This document shows positions 28,001 through 35,478 of a stretch of 51,506 nucleotides of DNA, one piece after another. The notes below the pieces were generated by a model that was not told the DNA's origin, made no database searches, and saw only the letters and a program-made list of their open reading frames with translations. The first letter of the stretch is position 1. Every line of letters begins with the position of its first letter. The stretch comes from Kiritimatiellia bacterium. Its GTDB lineage: Bacteria > Verrucomicrobiota > Kiritimatiellia > JAQICX01. A program made the position numbers and the translations under genes. The DNA lies in assembly GCA_027858345.1 (NCBI GenBank), contig JAQICX010000188.1, positions 1 through 51,506 of the forward strand, given 5' to 3'.

Positions 28001-28876
28001 TCTATGTATAAATGACTTATCAGCAAATAGACAACTATTTAAAACTATATTAATTTTATCCTTACAAAATGTGCCTTCAACAACTAAACGATCAACAGTT
28101 GTGGTATCAAAACCCTCTATGCCATTAAAAATATAATAAAAACCAAGATATCCTACATACTGAAGAAATTCTTTCTCAGTTATATCATTAATTCTATTAA
28201 GCTTGTATTCTGGGTTTTTCTCCCTTGCATTAGATACAAAAGCAAAATATAAATCTTTTCTATATTTAATGTCTTGTTGCGTTTTACCTAAATATACCTC
28301 TGCAACCATCTTAAACATTTGAGGATTCTCAAGAAAGCCTGATGCCGAATATTTGCTAATGAAATTATCAAAATCTGTAATACCTTCTATTTTTGCCAAC
28401 TGATTTTTCTGTTCTGGATCAAGAGTTTGAATATGGTACACACCAGGATTTTTATCAACTCTGTATTTAAGAGCATTCTCATCATATTCACCAAACCAAT
28501 CCATATCTCGACAACTCAAGACAACAGTACTTATTTTTAGTTTGTTTAATTTATCTGCTAATGAAGTTATAACAAACGTTTTATCATCTTGTACTGCTCG
28601 GAATTCATCCAATCCATCCAGAAGCAACACATATGTATCGTGGTTAAAAGGCATTTCCGACTTAATAAAATCTTTTACAGATATCAATTGTGTCCCTTTG
28701 AAATCTTCATGATATTTTTTTAATATTGAAGATTTGCCACTACCAGGAGGACCCAACAAAACTAATAGCTTTCCAAACTTAACAATATCTTTCAAAGAAT
28801 ATATTATATCGCCAGCCTGACCATATTCATATTTCACTAAATTTAAATCAATATACTTTTTCTTCTTTAACATCAT
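25049..28876 (-). CDS. STAND/NACHT-like NTPase with C-terminal PD-(D/E)XK-like nuclease domain
   Basis: 1275 residues. An N-terminal P-loop NTPase has Walker A GPPGSGKS (42-49) and a NACHT-style Walker B YVLLLDGLDEF (82-92), followed by a sensor-like LSCRDMDW. A very long alpha-helical middle (about 300-1150) without visible motifs is a plausible sensor region. The C-terminal ~110 residues read as a PD-(D/E)XK nuclease core: VDISIEYKANQSYEVQVECKKE with D1188, E1204 and K1206. The order NTPase-sensor-nuclease reverses the usual Avs layout, where the effector is N-terminal. By analogy with STAND defence proteins it may sense a phage product and degrade DNA; this is inference. GTAGGA overlapping the DUF2971 stop drives its start, so the pair is translationally coupled. 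The gene is visibly more AT-rich than the flanking chromosome. Confidence 0.78.
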   Translation of the reverse strand: MMLKKKKYIDLNLVKYEYGQAGDIIYSLKDIVKFGKLLVLLGPPGSGKSSILKKYHEDFKGTQLISVKDFIKSEMPFNHDTYVLLLDGLDEFRAVQDDKTFVITSLADKLNKLKISTVVLSCRDMDWFGEYDENALKYRVDKNPGVYHIQTLDPEQKNQLAKIEGITDFDNFISKYSASGFLENPQMFKMVAEVYLGKTQQDIKYRKDLYFAFVSNAREKNPEYKLNRINDITEKEFLQYVGYLGFYYIFNGIEGFDTTTVDRLVVEGTFCKDKINIVLNSCLFADKSFIHRTIAEFTTACFIKDTILGAKIISVSRIKSLFIKNKHIPTGLRGTFAWLCSLTEDKEFIAIDPYYQTIYGDVSHFSLESKQSLIKNIREYAKNTEPYFHQTINITGLAGIYDESLDDFFVKELKIAENQPTQYIYFIIDILKATDTLSGKMINFIKTKISDKQTGEYHRARLCEIFPTEATFLREVIEKISDGELKDDENFCKDQVLKYLYPDQLTSKEFTKYLKMYKEKSNSHRDSYFLIYTDFVKKIPFVTELYESSYDTEESKLSLPSGVESFISDFFCELICQFLKGKYDAKYVYNMLKEFSQYYKGHHKFPMYSYRTEISESLSNNDIRIEKLSNELFRFYIDDYIKEDLKKQRKTIYDFDDNIFPYKQPTERIKILFNKIESTKDKKSKLELLYPALRYLPEEKRSEETIVEFVNKNSLSKEYQEFMNPPKQPWEEEHERREKEREEETKIKVDKNESFFSSMSDVQIRNHFGALKFVSGIVFFDKGVNPYKITNETCDRLKSILKGLIRYPELYADCSTLQSAVKESPCFDRPIDKVYYACTSLQDLKTISVQQNKFYKYLYINDLRYLNCGGAGKTKFSEVIKEKSPSFALSTLKEYINLLFYTHVSKRLKIFKKRIDAEIDDSGLVNFLHCQGFPTYTEGLLQRFLKYYNFSLTLNELQSIEKHLTEEENIFLARAFKSFKNREQLSMDEVVALFSFEHEFGKKIFVKFNSIERIYLLNQMMDKFNTLDLISFKSGWVGDEDRCARFMSTGALDCLSGEELEMLSDMRLANADDIWNIRLLSTMNKKSRKQTDEMFESFSISGIKEFILRGDVLDNHDFFVEVCERINALKNIIEANRNNNIEPFYKDKTTFKNEEACRDEILRRLEDKYQAIDLNLIKEKYEGNNKVDISIEYKANQSYEVQVECKKEGNPQIYTGVKDQLIDKYLARKVKYGIYLVFFTGKKLKKIDRMISNIEAQIPEDYKDRIEIICIDLRK

Positions 28877-28879
28877 TTC

Positions 28880-29836
28880 CTACAACCTATACGGGATTTT
28901 ACTCTCATGAATTTTAAAATCCAGCTTGTACTTCTCTTTATAAAACTCAACAGCTCTTTTCAATCCTTCTGTATCACCATGAGGTGAAATCCAAACTTCT
29001 TTTATAAAATTTTCAGGCTTAATTCCTGCTTTTATATACAATCTGTTTTTCTCATCTAAATATAAAGGAAAATTCTCTTCTTTAGATAAAAGATCTACCC
29101 AACGCCACTCTTTTTCTCCTGCATAGGAAGAATGTTTGGTTGCTGATGCTAATCTAAGGACGTTTGTATTTAGTAACGAGCGAGGAACTTGCTGTGCAAG
29201 ATTAGATTCAGGATGATTTTTTGCTAATTCGAAAGTATATACATTACTTTCACTAAACCATTCTAGCACGTTTTTTTCAATAAAAGCTTTGGTAAGAACA
29301 GAGCGATGCTGCTCTATTCTCTGAGATTTAAACTCATCGTCTTTAGAAATATACCTGCACTGCCAAATACCATAAGGCGGTCTAACACCATGATAATTCT
29401 TAATCTTTTCTCCTTTATATATAGCGTTTGAATCTGATGCAATAACACCATCTCTAATCTCCTCACCATCAGGTATTATATCAAAATAATATCCTTTATT
29501 TAATTCTTTACTACGAAAACCAATTGATACACCACCCAAAGGCGTATATGCACGCCATTGTTCTAAATGATTTGCTAATTTACTAAATGATGTAATATAC
29601 AAAGGCAATTTTCTATAATGTGGTAGGAATTCAAGAAGTATTTCTTTTAATTCTTGCTGTCTAGTATTACATTTAAATTGTTTTAAAAAGTCAAAAATCA
29701 TGTCTAAGGTAAACTTAACTTCTGAAGGATCATTCAGCTGGTCATGTCTTGTCATTCTTAAATGTTTGTTATCAATAATTCCCTTAAAAGCATCAATAGA
29801 TGTATAATGATATAAAATTGGAGGCAATTCACTCAT
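28880..29836 (-). CDS. DUF2971 domain protein, partner of the STAND-like gene
   Basis: 318 residues, recognisable DUF2971: YHYTSIDAFKGII (9-21), TRHDQLNDPSE (29-39), SFSKLANHLEQWRAYT, GVSIGF, and KEWRWV in the C-terminal half. The N-terminal HYT...I...L arrangement is reminiscent of ADP-ribosyltransferase-like folds such as DarT or RES, but I cannot prove the homology. Its stop is 3 bp before the ATG of the STAND-like NTPase, and its own start is 1 bp after the stop of the GHKL remnant. It probably works with the NTPase as a two-gene defence module, either as sensor or as effector. Confidence 0.75.
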   Translation of the reverse strand: MSELPPILYHYTSIDAFKGIIDNKHLRMTRHDQLNDPSEVKFTLDMIFDFLKQFKCNTRQQELKEILLEFLPHYRKLPLYITSFSKLANHLEQWRAYTPLGGVSIGFRSKELNKGYYFDIIPDGEEIRDGVIASDSNAIYKGEKIKNYHGVRPPYGIWQCRYISKDDEFKSQRIEQHRSVLTKAFIEKNVLEWFSESNVYTFELAKNHPESNLAQQVPRSLLNTNVLRLASATKHSSYAGEKEWRWVDLLSKEENFPLYLDEKNRLYIKAGIKPENFIKEVWISPHGDTEGLKRAVEFYKEKYKLDFKIHESKIPYRL

Positions 29837-29837
29837 G

Positions 29838-29969
29838 TCAAAATCCCTTCACTTTATTCTCAGCATCCACACTATTCCACACAGCTTGAGAAAGTGCATC
29901 ATAAACATTGTCATTCGCATACTTATGAATCGCTTCATTCATTATTTTTACTTCATATTGGGATATCAT
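29838..29969 (-). pseudogene. N-terminal stump of a GHKL (Hsp90/MutL-like) ATPase gene
   Basis: A 43-codon frame starts at an ATG inside the last codons of the HerA-type gene (17-bp overlap) and ends just before DUF2971. It reads MISQYEVKIMNEAIHKYAND and then VYDALSQAVWNSVDAE. The second part is the N-box of the Bergerat ATP-binding fold (A-x-x-x-A-V-W-N-S-x-D-A), where GHKL ATPases begin, but the rest of the domain is missing. The tight overlap suggests the intact gene was cotranslated with the HerA gene and was later truncated by deletion. Alternatively it is a short genuine peptide. Confidence 0.55.
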
Positions 29970-32067
29970 TGTAATCCTCTTGTTCTTTTAATTCTATAAT
30001 CTCCGGAACTTCAAAAATCATTGGAACATTTGATTTCAGAGCCTTACCAGCAGCTATAGCTTGTCTAAATTTTAAGTTGGGCAAAGTATTCGCAATGCCT
30101 TGTCCAAAATAGTTTGAAAGGAACTCGCTACTTGTTTTATCAAATTCTTGAAATGCAATAATGGTATTACATTGAGTTAATACAGTTTTTGATACATTTG
30201 CAGTTCTCTGAGCTATAACTAACAAACCAACATCGTACTTTCTGCCCTGTAAGGCAATTTGAGCGATACTATTTAACAAAGACTGAGATGACTTATCTGC
30301 AATACCAACAAAATTCCATTCAGGGATTACCGTGTGAGCTTCTTCAAGCACAAAACAAACTTTATGTCCGAAGCATTTTTCTGTTTTTGCTAAGTCAAAT
30401 AATGCTTTAAATAATTGACGAGTATATTCTAATATGCTAGCCGTATTTGACACATCAGGTAATTCAAAAACACTCAACCGCGCTTTAGGTTCTTTCAAGA
30501 ATTCAGTTAACGAATCCTTTAACGTGCTACGAATAAATTCATCTATTTTCTTTAATTTTACTTTATCCTGTTGGTTGCCAAATTTTTCCAATTCAGAAGC
30601 AACCCAGTCAAACATTCTATATAGCTTTTGGTCATTTTCAGCAGAAACGATTTTCGCCGGAGACAAATCAGCAAATTTTCCCTTATACTCTCCTGTAAAA
30701 TCAATACATATCACTTTTATGTTCTCATCTTCCAGATATTCTCTAATTAAATTTCGAGAAAAAACAGATTTCCCAGTACCTGTAACACCTAGTACGGCTG
30801 TATGGTGAGTTAATGCCAATTCTTTATTTATTATTACAGGAAAGTTAGTGCCTGGTATTTTTCCTATTTTAAACTCCTTAGAAGTTATTTCTACATCTTT
30901 TATATCGGCAGAAACATAAACAGGCGAGTTGATAGATGGAACCCAGCCATATTTTTCAAACCTTGTTTTTTCATGATTCCAAGTTCCTAATTGTATGGCC
31001 TCTCCAATAATTAATCCTGTTTCATTCTTGTTTTCAAGCGTTTCAATCTTCGTTTCACCTTCAACTATTTGGTAATATACATTTATTTGCTTCTCTCCAA
31101 CCTTAACTTCAAGTAGTTGACCTTCTTGAATTTCTGTTTTGGAATTGTATATAAACCTGATTCTTCCGATGTTAGATTTAGTCGTTATAATACCAATAAA
31201 AGAATCTAAATACTTCGTATCTGGAATTTCCTTTATTTTATAAACAATATCATCAGAGTGCTTCTCGTATGCAGGCTGATCTTCAAATATTTTACTAATT
31301 TCAGGTGTTGTTAAAACCTTAATCCATTGTTCTTGATTTAGAAGATACGAATCTAAAACAAGTCCTTTTCTTAAGGTTTTGGCATTATCAACAGAGTAAG
31401 TGAATTCAACAAAATCAAACGAGTTAATAGAAGCTTTTCTATCAGGGAATAGTTTTACCAAAAAAGTATTCTTGGATTGAACACCAAAAATTATTCCTAA
31501 AGAGTTATCTAACTTCTCTATAGCTTTTTTTTCAAACAAACTATTTAATATTGATGCAATTGAACTAAGGTTAAGAATCATGAAGATGACCCAATACAAA
31601 AGCAAACAGTTAAACTCATTGCTATTTAGTCCAAATTGTTTTATTGCTCCCCATAAAAAGAAGGCAGAGAATAAAGTCTCAGGTTTTCCAATCTGTCTAT
31701 TTATACGAGAAAAGAACTGTACCCATTTTCTTTCATTCATCAAGGGTTGATTTCTTAACCACATAAGTATATAGCTACTTATAGCCAAGTAAAATGTGGA
31801 GCCAAGAAACACCCAGAACATCCAAGTCCTATCACTCTGTTCAACCAACAGCAATGATATGGCTGCTGTTACAGCATTAATAAAAACATTTGAATCTTTT
31901 GAAAAATGTGGTTGATCAATTAATGAAAGAAGTATTAATAGCAAAAAACCAGAAGTAAACCAAAAATCATTTAATAAAAAGGAGAAGTTACCTTGCACAG
32001 ACCGTCCAATGATGACTAACAATATCAATGATAGTCCTAAAAATATTAATCTAGTTCTTCTATTCAT
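29953..32067 (-). CDS. Membrane-anchored HerA/FtsK-type ATPase (DUF87)
   Basis: 704 residues. About five or six hydrophobic helices within residues 5-175, then a soluble beta-rich HAS-barrel-like region (about 215-400) and a HerA-type motor with Walker A GVTGTGKS (427-434), KVICIDFTGEY (451-461) and Walker B CFVLEEAHTVIP (571-582). HerA motors translocate DNA or assemble with nucleases (NurA, Sir2, DUF4297) in defence systems. A membrane anchor is uncommon for that group and suggests action on entering DNA at the envelope. No NurA/Sir2 gene is adjacent; the overlapping GHKL stump may be its lost partner. A 196-bp gap separates it from the upstream operon, so it may have its own promoter. Confidence 0.85.
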   Translation of the reverse strand: MNRRTRLIFLGLSLILLVIIGRSVQGNFSFLLNDFWFTSGFLLLILLSLIDQPHFSKDSNVFINAVTAAISLLLVEQSDRTWMFWVFLGSTFYLAISSYILMWLRNQPLMNERKWVQFFSRINRQIGKPETLFSAFFLWGAIKQFGLNSNEFNCLLLYWVIFMILNLSSIASILNSLFEKKAIEKLDNSLGIIFGVQSKNTFLVKLFPDRKASINSFDFVEFTYSVDNAKTLRKGLVLDSYLLNQEQWIKVLTTPEISKIFEDQPAYEKHSDDIVYKIKEIPDTKYLDSFIGIITTKSNIGRIRFIYNSKTEIQEGQLLEVKVGEKQINVYYQIVEGETKIETLENKNETGLIIGEAIQLGTWNHEKTRFEKYGWVPSINSPVYVSADIKDVEITSKEFKIGKIPGTNFPVIINKELALTHHTAVLGVTGTGKSVFSRNLIREYLEDENIKVICIDFTGEYKGKFADLSPAKIVSAENDQKLYRMFDWVASELEKFGNQQDKVKLKKIDEFIRSTLKDSLTEFLKEPKARLSVFELPDVSNTASILEYTRQLFKALFDLAKTEKCFGHKVCFVLEEAHTVIPEWNFVGIADKSSQSLLNSIAQIALQGRKYDVGLLVIAQRTANVSKTVLTQCNTIIAFQEFDKTSSEFLSNYFGQGIANTLPNLKFRQAIAAGKALKSNVPMIFEVPEIIELKEQEDYNDIPI

Positions 32068-32263
32068 TTTTTACTCTTTTATTTTCCTTTTTTTTGTTCT
32101 TATTTGGGCATTTCGGATAATACTAAACTTTATAGTCTAAGTAAGCTGTTTATATCATGCCTGTTATTTATTATGTATGATTGAATTAAATCAAATGCTC
32201 CGTGAAATATAAAAGAGTCTTATTATCAACATTTAACTTACTTATTCTCATACTGTTACATCT

Positions 32264-32761
32264 TTAACCTTTTCCCACATCCTCAGATCCTAACTCCCTG
32301 AAAAACTTTCTAACATCTTTTCTTGCAGACCAATGATTTTTCCCAAAATTATCATAAAAACCTATATGAGTAAATCTTTCTTTAGTAAACCCTACATCCT
32401 TAGGAAAAAAAATATTTATATCATCTCCTTGTTCAAGTTGCTTTGGAATATCATCAGAAAACTCATAAAAAGGCTTGGTGTATTTTATATATCGCCAGTT
32501 CTCTTTGCCAAACAACCTTAAAAAAACATTTGATTTTCGACAACAAATCCCATTAATGGTTGTTTTTAAAGGCCTATGATTGCAACCTTTCAACATTATA
32601 TGCCTGGAATTTGACTGTCCATCATTACCACAAAGATATGTGAAACTAAAAGAAACTTTAATTCTGCTTGATACAACCACATCTCTATATATATTCCAGC
32701 CCAATGCAATAGCTGCAATAACCACAGATATCAAACTAAATATCAAACTAATATTTTCCAC
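32264..32761 (-). CDS. Single-pass membrane protein of unknown function in the island
   Basis: 165 residues from a GTG start with AGGAGA ten bases upstream. One N-terminal membrane helix (about 5-28), then a cysteine-containing soluble domain (YLCGNDG, GCNH, NGICCRK) and a charged tail. No family recognised. The ribosome-binding site overlaps the stop codon of the SieB-like gene, so translation is coupled and both are probably envelope components of the same unit. Confidence 0.6.
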   Translation of the reverse strand: MENISLIFSLISVVIAAIALGWNIYRDVVVSSRIKVSFSFTYLCGNDGQSNSRHIMLKGCNHRPLKTTINGICCRKSNVFLRLFGKENWRYIKYTKPFYEFSDDIPKQLEQGDDINIFFPKDVGFTKERFTHIGFYDNFGKNHWSARKDVRKFFRELGSEDVGKG

Positions 32762-32769
32762 TTTTTCTC

Positions 32770-33303
32770 CTATTCTTCTACATTATCACAAAAAGCATCT
32801 TGAATTATTTCATAATATTCTTCAACCATTTCAAATGTGCTTATGTTTATCTGCTTAACTAACCCTTGATGGATTAGAACTTTCATATCCGGCATCCAAA
32901 CCGCATGATAGCCTCCTATTTCAATGCTATGCATTATGCGTTGTCCTTTTTTACAAAATAATTCAGCCAACTGTTTTTGGTCATATGATAATGAATTTAA
33001 TATTTTTATTCTATTGTTCATATCAGATATTTGAGTTTTTTGACGTTTTCGATTCTGTTTAATTTGAGCAATCATCTTTGCAGTCTTTTTAGAAAAGTAA
33101 GAATATAGCCCAACTAAAGACTTAACAAACATTCCTGCTAAACAGACAATTCCGACTATATTCCATACCGACAAAATATAATCATTAGTTATTGAAACTC
33201 CAAGAGCTTCTCCATATATCTTGTAGACCAAAAATGCAATGCCAATACTCCAAACAGTTGCCTTGCCTAAAATATCAATAATTTTACCAGCCCATTCCAT
33301 CAT
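32770..33303 (-). CDS. SieB-like superinfection-exclusion membrane protein
   Basis: 177 residues: two membrane helices (about 15-32 and 43-68), a basic linker (KQNRKRQKTQ), then a soluble module LSYDQKQLAELFCKKGQ ... HQGLVKQI. This resembles the helix-strand end of phage and plasmid SieB proteins, which block superinfecting phage. Assignment is by layout and pattern, not a strong motif. Its tandem ATGATG overlaps the hsdS stop by 4 bp, so it is cotranslated with the specificity subunit. Confidence 0.5.
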   Translation of the reverse strand: MMEWAGKIIDILGKATVWSIGIAFLVYKIYGEALGVSITNDYILSVWNIVGIVCLAGMFVKSLVGLYSYFSKKTAKMIAQIKQNRKRQKTQISDMNNRIKILNSLSYDQKQLAELFCKKGQRIMHSIEIGGYHAVWMPDMKVLIHQGLVKQINISTFEMVEEYYEIIQDAFCDNVEE

Positions 33304-34820
33304 ACTATATCCCCCACCATTTTCTCAGCATCCTCAATTCTCAACTCGCCTGAGATCAGTTTCGGAAGAAGCGTATCTCGAAGTTTGGTTATATTTTTCG
33401 TTGTGATGTTGTTATCTAAGCTTCTTTTATATATAGAAGCAACAACTTCGTTAAAAAGGGATAACATTTTATACGTAGGTTTAAACACTCTCAACCTTTT
33501 CATGTCTGCAGCTGTGAAATGACCAAGACCTGTTGTTTGTTTATCTCTAGCTATTTCAACAAATACAGACCGCAAAATTTTCAGTTGGTAGTAAACAAAG
33601 TAACGGTCATTCTTGCTATGAAAAGATACTTTAAAAATGTGTTGATTTAGATATCCTTTCCCACTTGTCCAGATGAATGTATCGATAGATGTATCCGGAT
33701 TTCCTGACCAAGATAGTAAAATATCACCATCGTTAATTATATATTTATCACCTTTGTTAATTTCGGTGAATTTTGTTTGAGCTGTTATTCCACCTTTTAT
33801 CTCAGCTATTTTTATAACAGGTAATGCTTCGGCTGATACAGAAAAATCTTTACCTTTATATGCGGCTCCATTAATAAAATTAGCCATGTCGTAGACTGAT
33901 TGTGTTACCCAACCCTCGGGGATCCAGCCCATTTCTTCTGTTTCCTGAAATGAATCAGGGAAGTTTTTGGCGACTTCGCGGTTGGCGGTGCCATCAGCGA
34001 GAGCTTTGTAACGAGTTTCAGCTCGCTCCATAAACTCCTCAGGAATTCCATTAAACAATCTGTTTTCAGAACCCTCATCCCCGCTTCTCCCAATGGTAGA
34101 AGAGCCTGCGTCCCTCTCCCTCTGGGAGAGGCTAGGTGAGGCTTTTCCTTTAAGGCTGTTATCCCTCTCCCCCTGGGAGAGGCTAGGTGAGGGATATTCT
34201 TTTAAGTTCCTTAAAAGAATATTATCAATCACCGGGTCAAAGTCAACAAACCAGCTCTTAAATAGTGTCTGTGCCATCCCCTCCAACGCCTCATTCATAC
34301 GCCGATTTAAATCAATCTTGTCATCCAATGACCCCAAAATATGAGTGATAGCCAGCATCTCGTTTTCATCTTCTGGATAATAAATAGGAAATTTTCTCAG
34401 CTCACCTAAAGGAATATATTGTTGGGTAGTTCCTTGTGAATGCGACTCGGTGTGGTGCTGAGCTTCTGGCGAGCAGAGATAGTAGTAAAGGTATTTTCCA
34501 TGAGTTTCTGTTTTACTTTTGAAAAGACCTATATTCTTAATTGCATAATCTGGTTTTGAACTTACTAGACAAGGTTCTCCAACGGTTCCAATCATTGTAA
34601 ATAAAACATCCCACTGATCTACATTACTTCTTTTATTAATGCTTTCGTAGTCTTCACTTGATATATTGTAAGCAGAACTTAAATCCAACCGATTTCCTGT
34701 GATGTGTCTCGAGGTAACAAGAAGTTTGCCATATTCAACTTGCTTCGGAGAATCATGTGTTCCGTCACGAACTGAGTTACAAAACTCGGAAGCAGGAACA
34801 ATTTTCCAGTTATTTTTCAT
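33300..34820 (-). CDS. hsdS: Type I restriction-modification specificity subunit with repeat insertion
   Basis: DNA-recognition subunit of the type I enzyme. First target-recognition domain about residues 1-165, conserved central helix (ILGSLDDKIDLNRRMNEALEGMAQTLFKSWFVDFDP, 166-201), second recognition domain about 295-455, and distal conserved helix (KLRDTLLPKLISGELRIEDAEK) near the C-terminus. Just after the central repeat, residues about 207-250 are encoded by palindromic repeats (PSPSLSQGERD ... SPSLSQRERDAGSSTIGRSGDEG). The insertion falls in the flexible spacer between recognition domains, where spacer length sets the recognition-site gap, so it might change specificity. Start: GAGGTG just upstream, inside the overlapping preceding gene. 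Confidence 0.95.
   Translation of the reverse strand: MKNNWKIVPASEFCNSVRDGTHDSPKQVEYGKLLVTSRHITGNRLDLSSAYNISSEDYESINKRSNVDQWDVLFTMIGTVGEPCLVSSKPDYAIKNIGLFKSKTETHGKYLYYYLCSPEAQHHTESHSQGTTQQYIPLGELRKFPIYYPEDENEMLAITHILGSLDDKIDLNRRMNEALEGMAQTLFKSWFVDFDPVIDNILLRNLKEYPSPSLSQGERDNSLKGKASPSLSQRERDAGSSTIGRSGDEGSENRLFNGIPEEFMERAETRYKALADGTANREVAKNFPDSFQETEEMGWIPEGWVTQSVYDMANFINGAAYKGKDFSVSAEALPVIKIAEIKGGITAQTKFTEINKGDKYIINDGDILLSWSGNPDTSIDTFIWTSGKGYLNQHIFKVSFHSKNDRYFVYYQLKILRSVFVEIARDKQTTGLGHFTAADMKRLRVFKPTYKMLSLFNEVVASIYKRSLDNNITTKNITKLRDTLLPKLISGELRIEDAEKMVGDIV
34071..34206. mobile_element. Tandem palindromic elements inserted in hsdS
   Basis: Two units. 34071-34141 is the two-hairpin form (accctcatcccc ... 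cttctcc/agaag ... cctctccctctgggagagg ... aggtgagg) shared with hsdR. 34155-34196 is a single-hairpin unit (ccctctccccctgggagagg ... aggtgaggg) bounded by near-identical 10-mers ttcctttaag (34145-34154) and ttcttttaag (34197-34206). These 10-mers resemble a target-site duplication with one change. The outer 10-mer also forms a perfect 12-bp palindrome with 34211-34222. Confidence 0.78.
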
Positions 34821-35478
34821 TTTTCACCTCACAATCAGTACCATCTAAAATTGCCCGAAACTTGTTTCTTAGTTCATCAATAATTGGTTTATACTGTTCA
34901 ACAAAACTTTGTCTTACTTTCATAATATCATCTTCACTCATTACAACAATACGTTTGACCGCAATCTCCCTTACAACCTCTGATAAATGCTGTATTCTTT
35001 CTAACATTTCTGGTTCAAAGAATATAGCATTTAGAGTTAAAAGACCTTCAACCTTAACTCCAGCAATTTTTATTTGCTCTAGTCGTTCTTTGTCCTTTAC
35101 ACTCAGTTCTGCTTTATCAATAGTGCCATCCTTCTTCATTTTAGAAAGTTCACTCATATAAATTTGGGTAAAAAGATCAAGAGAAATATTTAATTTACAT
35201 AGCCATTCGTGTAACTCCTTAATCACCTGAGCTTTCTCAGAATAATACCACGAAAACCTAATCTGATTCTCATCAAGCACCTTTTGGTATCCAGCCTTAA
35301 ATCCTTCAAGTTCTTTTGCGTTCTTAGCTTCTAAATTTTTTAATGCCACATCATATTTGCTTTGCACATCAGCTTCAATCTTCTTTTTCAACCAAATAGT
35401 TATAGGCCAAATACAGACAGCAATAGCAGCTCCGGTTCCTCCAGCTGCTGTGAAGAATATTTTCAAAAAATCAATCAT
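34810..35478 (-). CDS. Membrane-anchored coiled-coil protein in the hsd operon
   Basis: 222 residues. One N-terminal membrane helix (about 5-28, glycine/alanine-rich), then a long coiled coil (KKKIEADVQSKYDVALKNLE..., about 30-75) and a helical C-terminal domain. Overlaps the ORF6N gene by 8 bp upstream and hsdS by 11 bp downstream; the hsdS ribosome-binding site lies in its last codons. No named family recognised. The position suggests a restriction-system accessory factor, possibly tethering the enzyme to the membrane. Confidence 0.6.
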   Translation of the reverse strand: MIDFLKIFFTAAGGTGAAIAVCIWPITIWLKKKIEADVQSKYDVALKNLEAKNAKELEGFKAGYQKVLDENQIRFSWYYSEKAQVIKELHEWLCKLNISLDLFTQIYMSELSKMKKDGTIDKAELSVKDKERLEQIKIAGVKVEGLLTLNAIFFEPEMLERIQHLSEVVREIAVKRIVVMSEDDIMKVRQSFVEQYKPIIDELRNKFRAILDGTDCEVKNEK

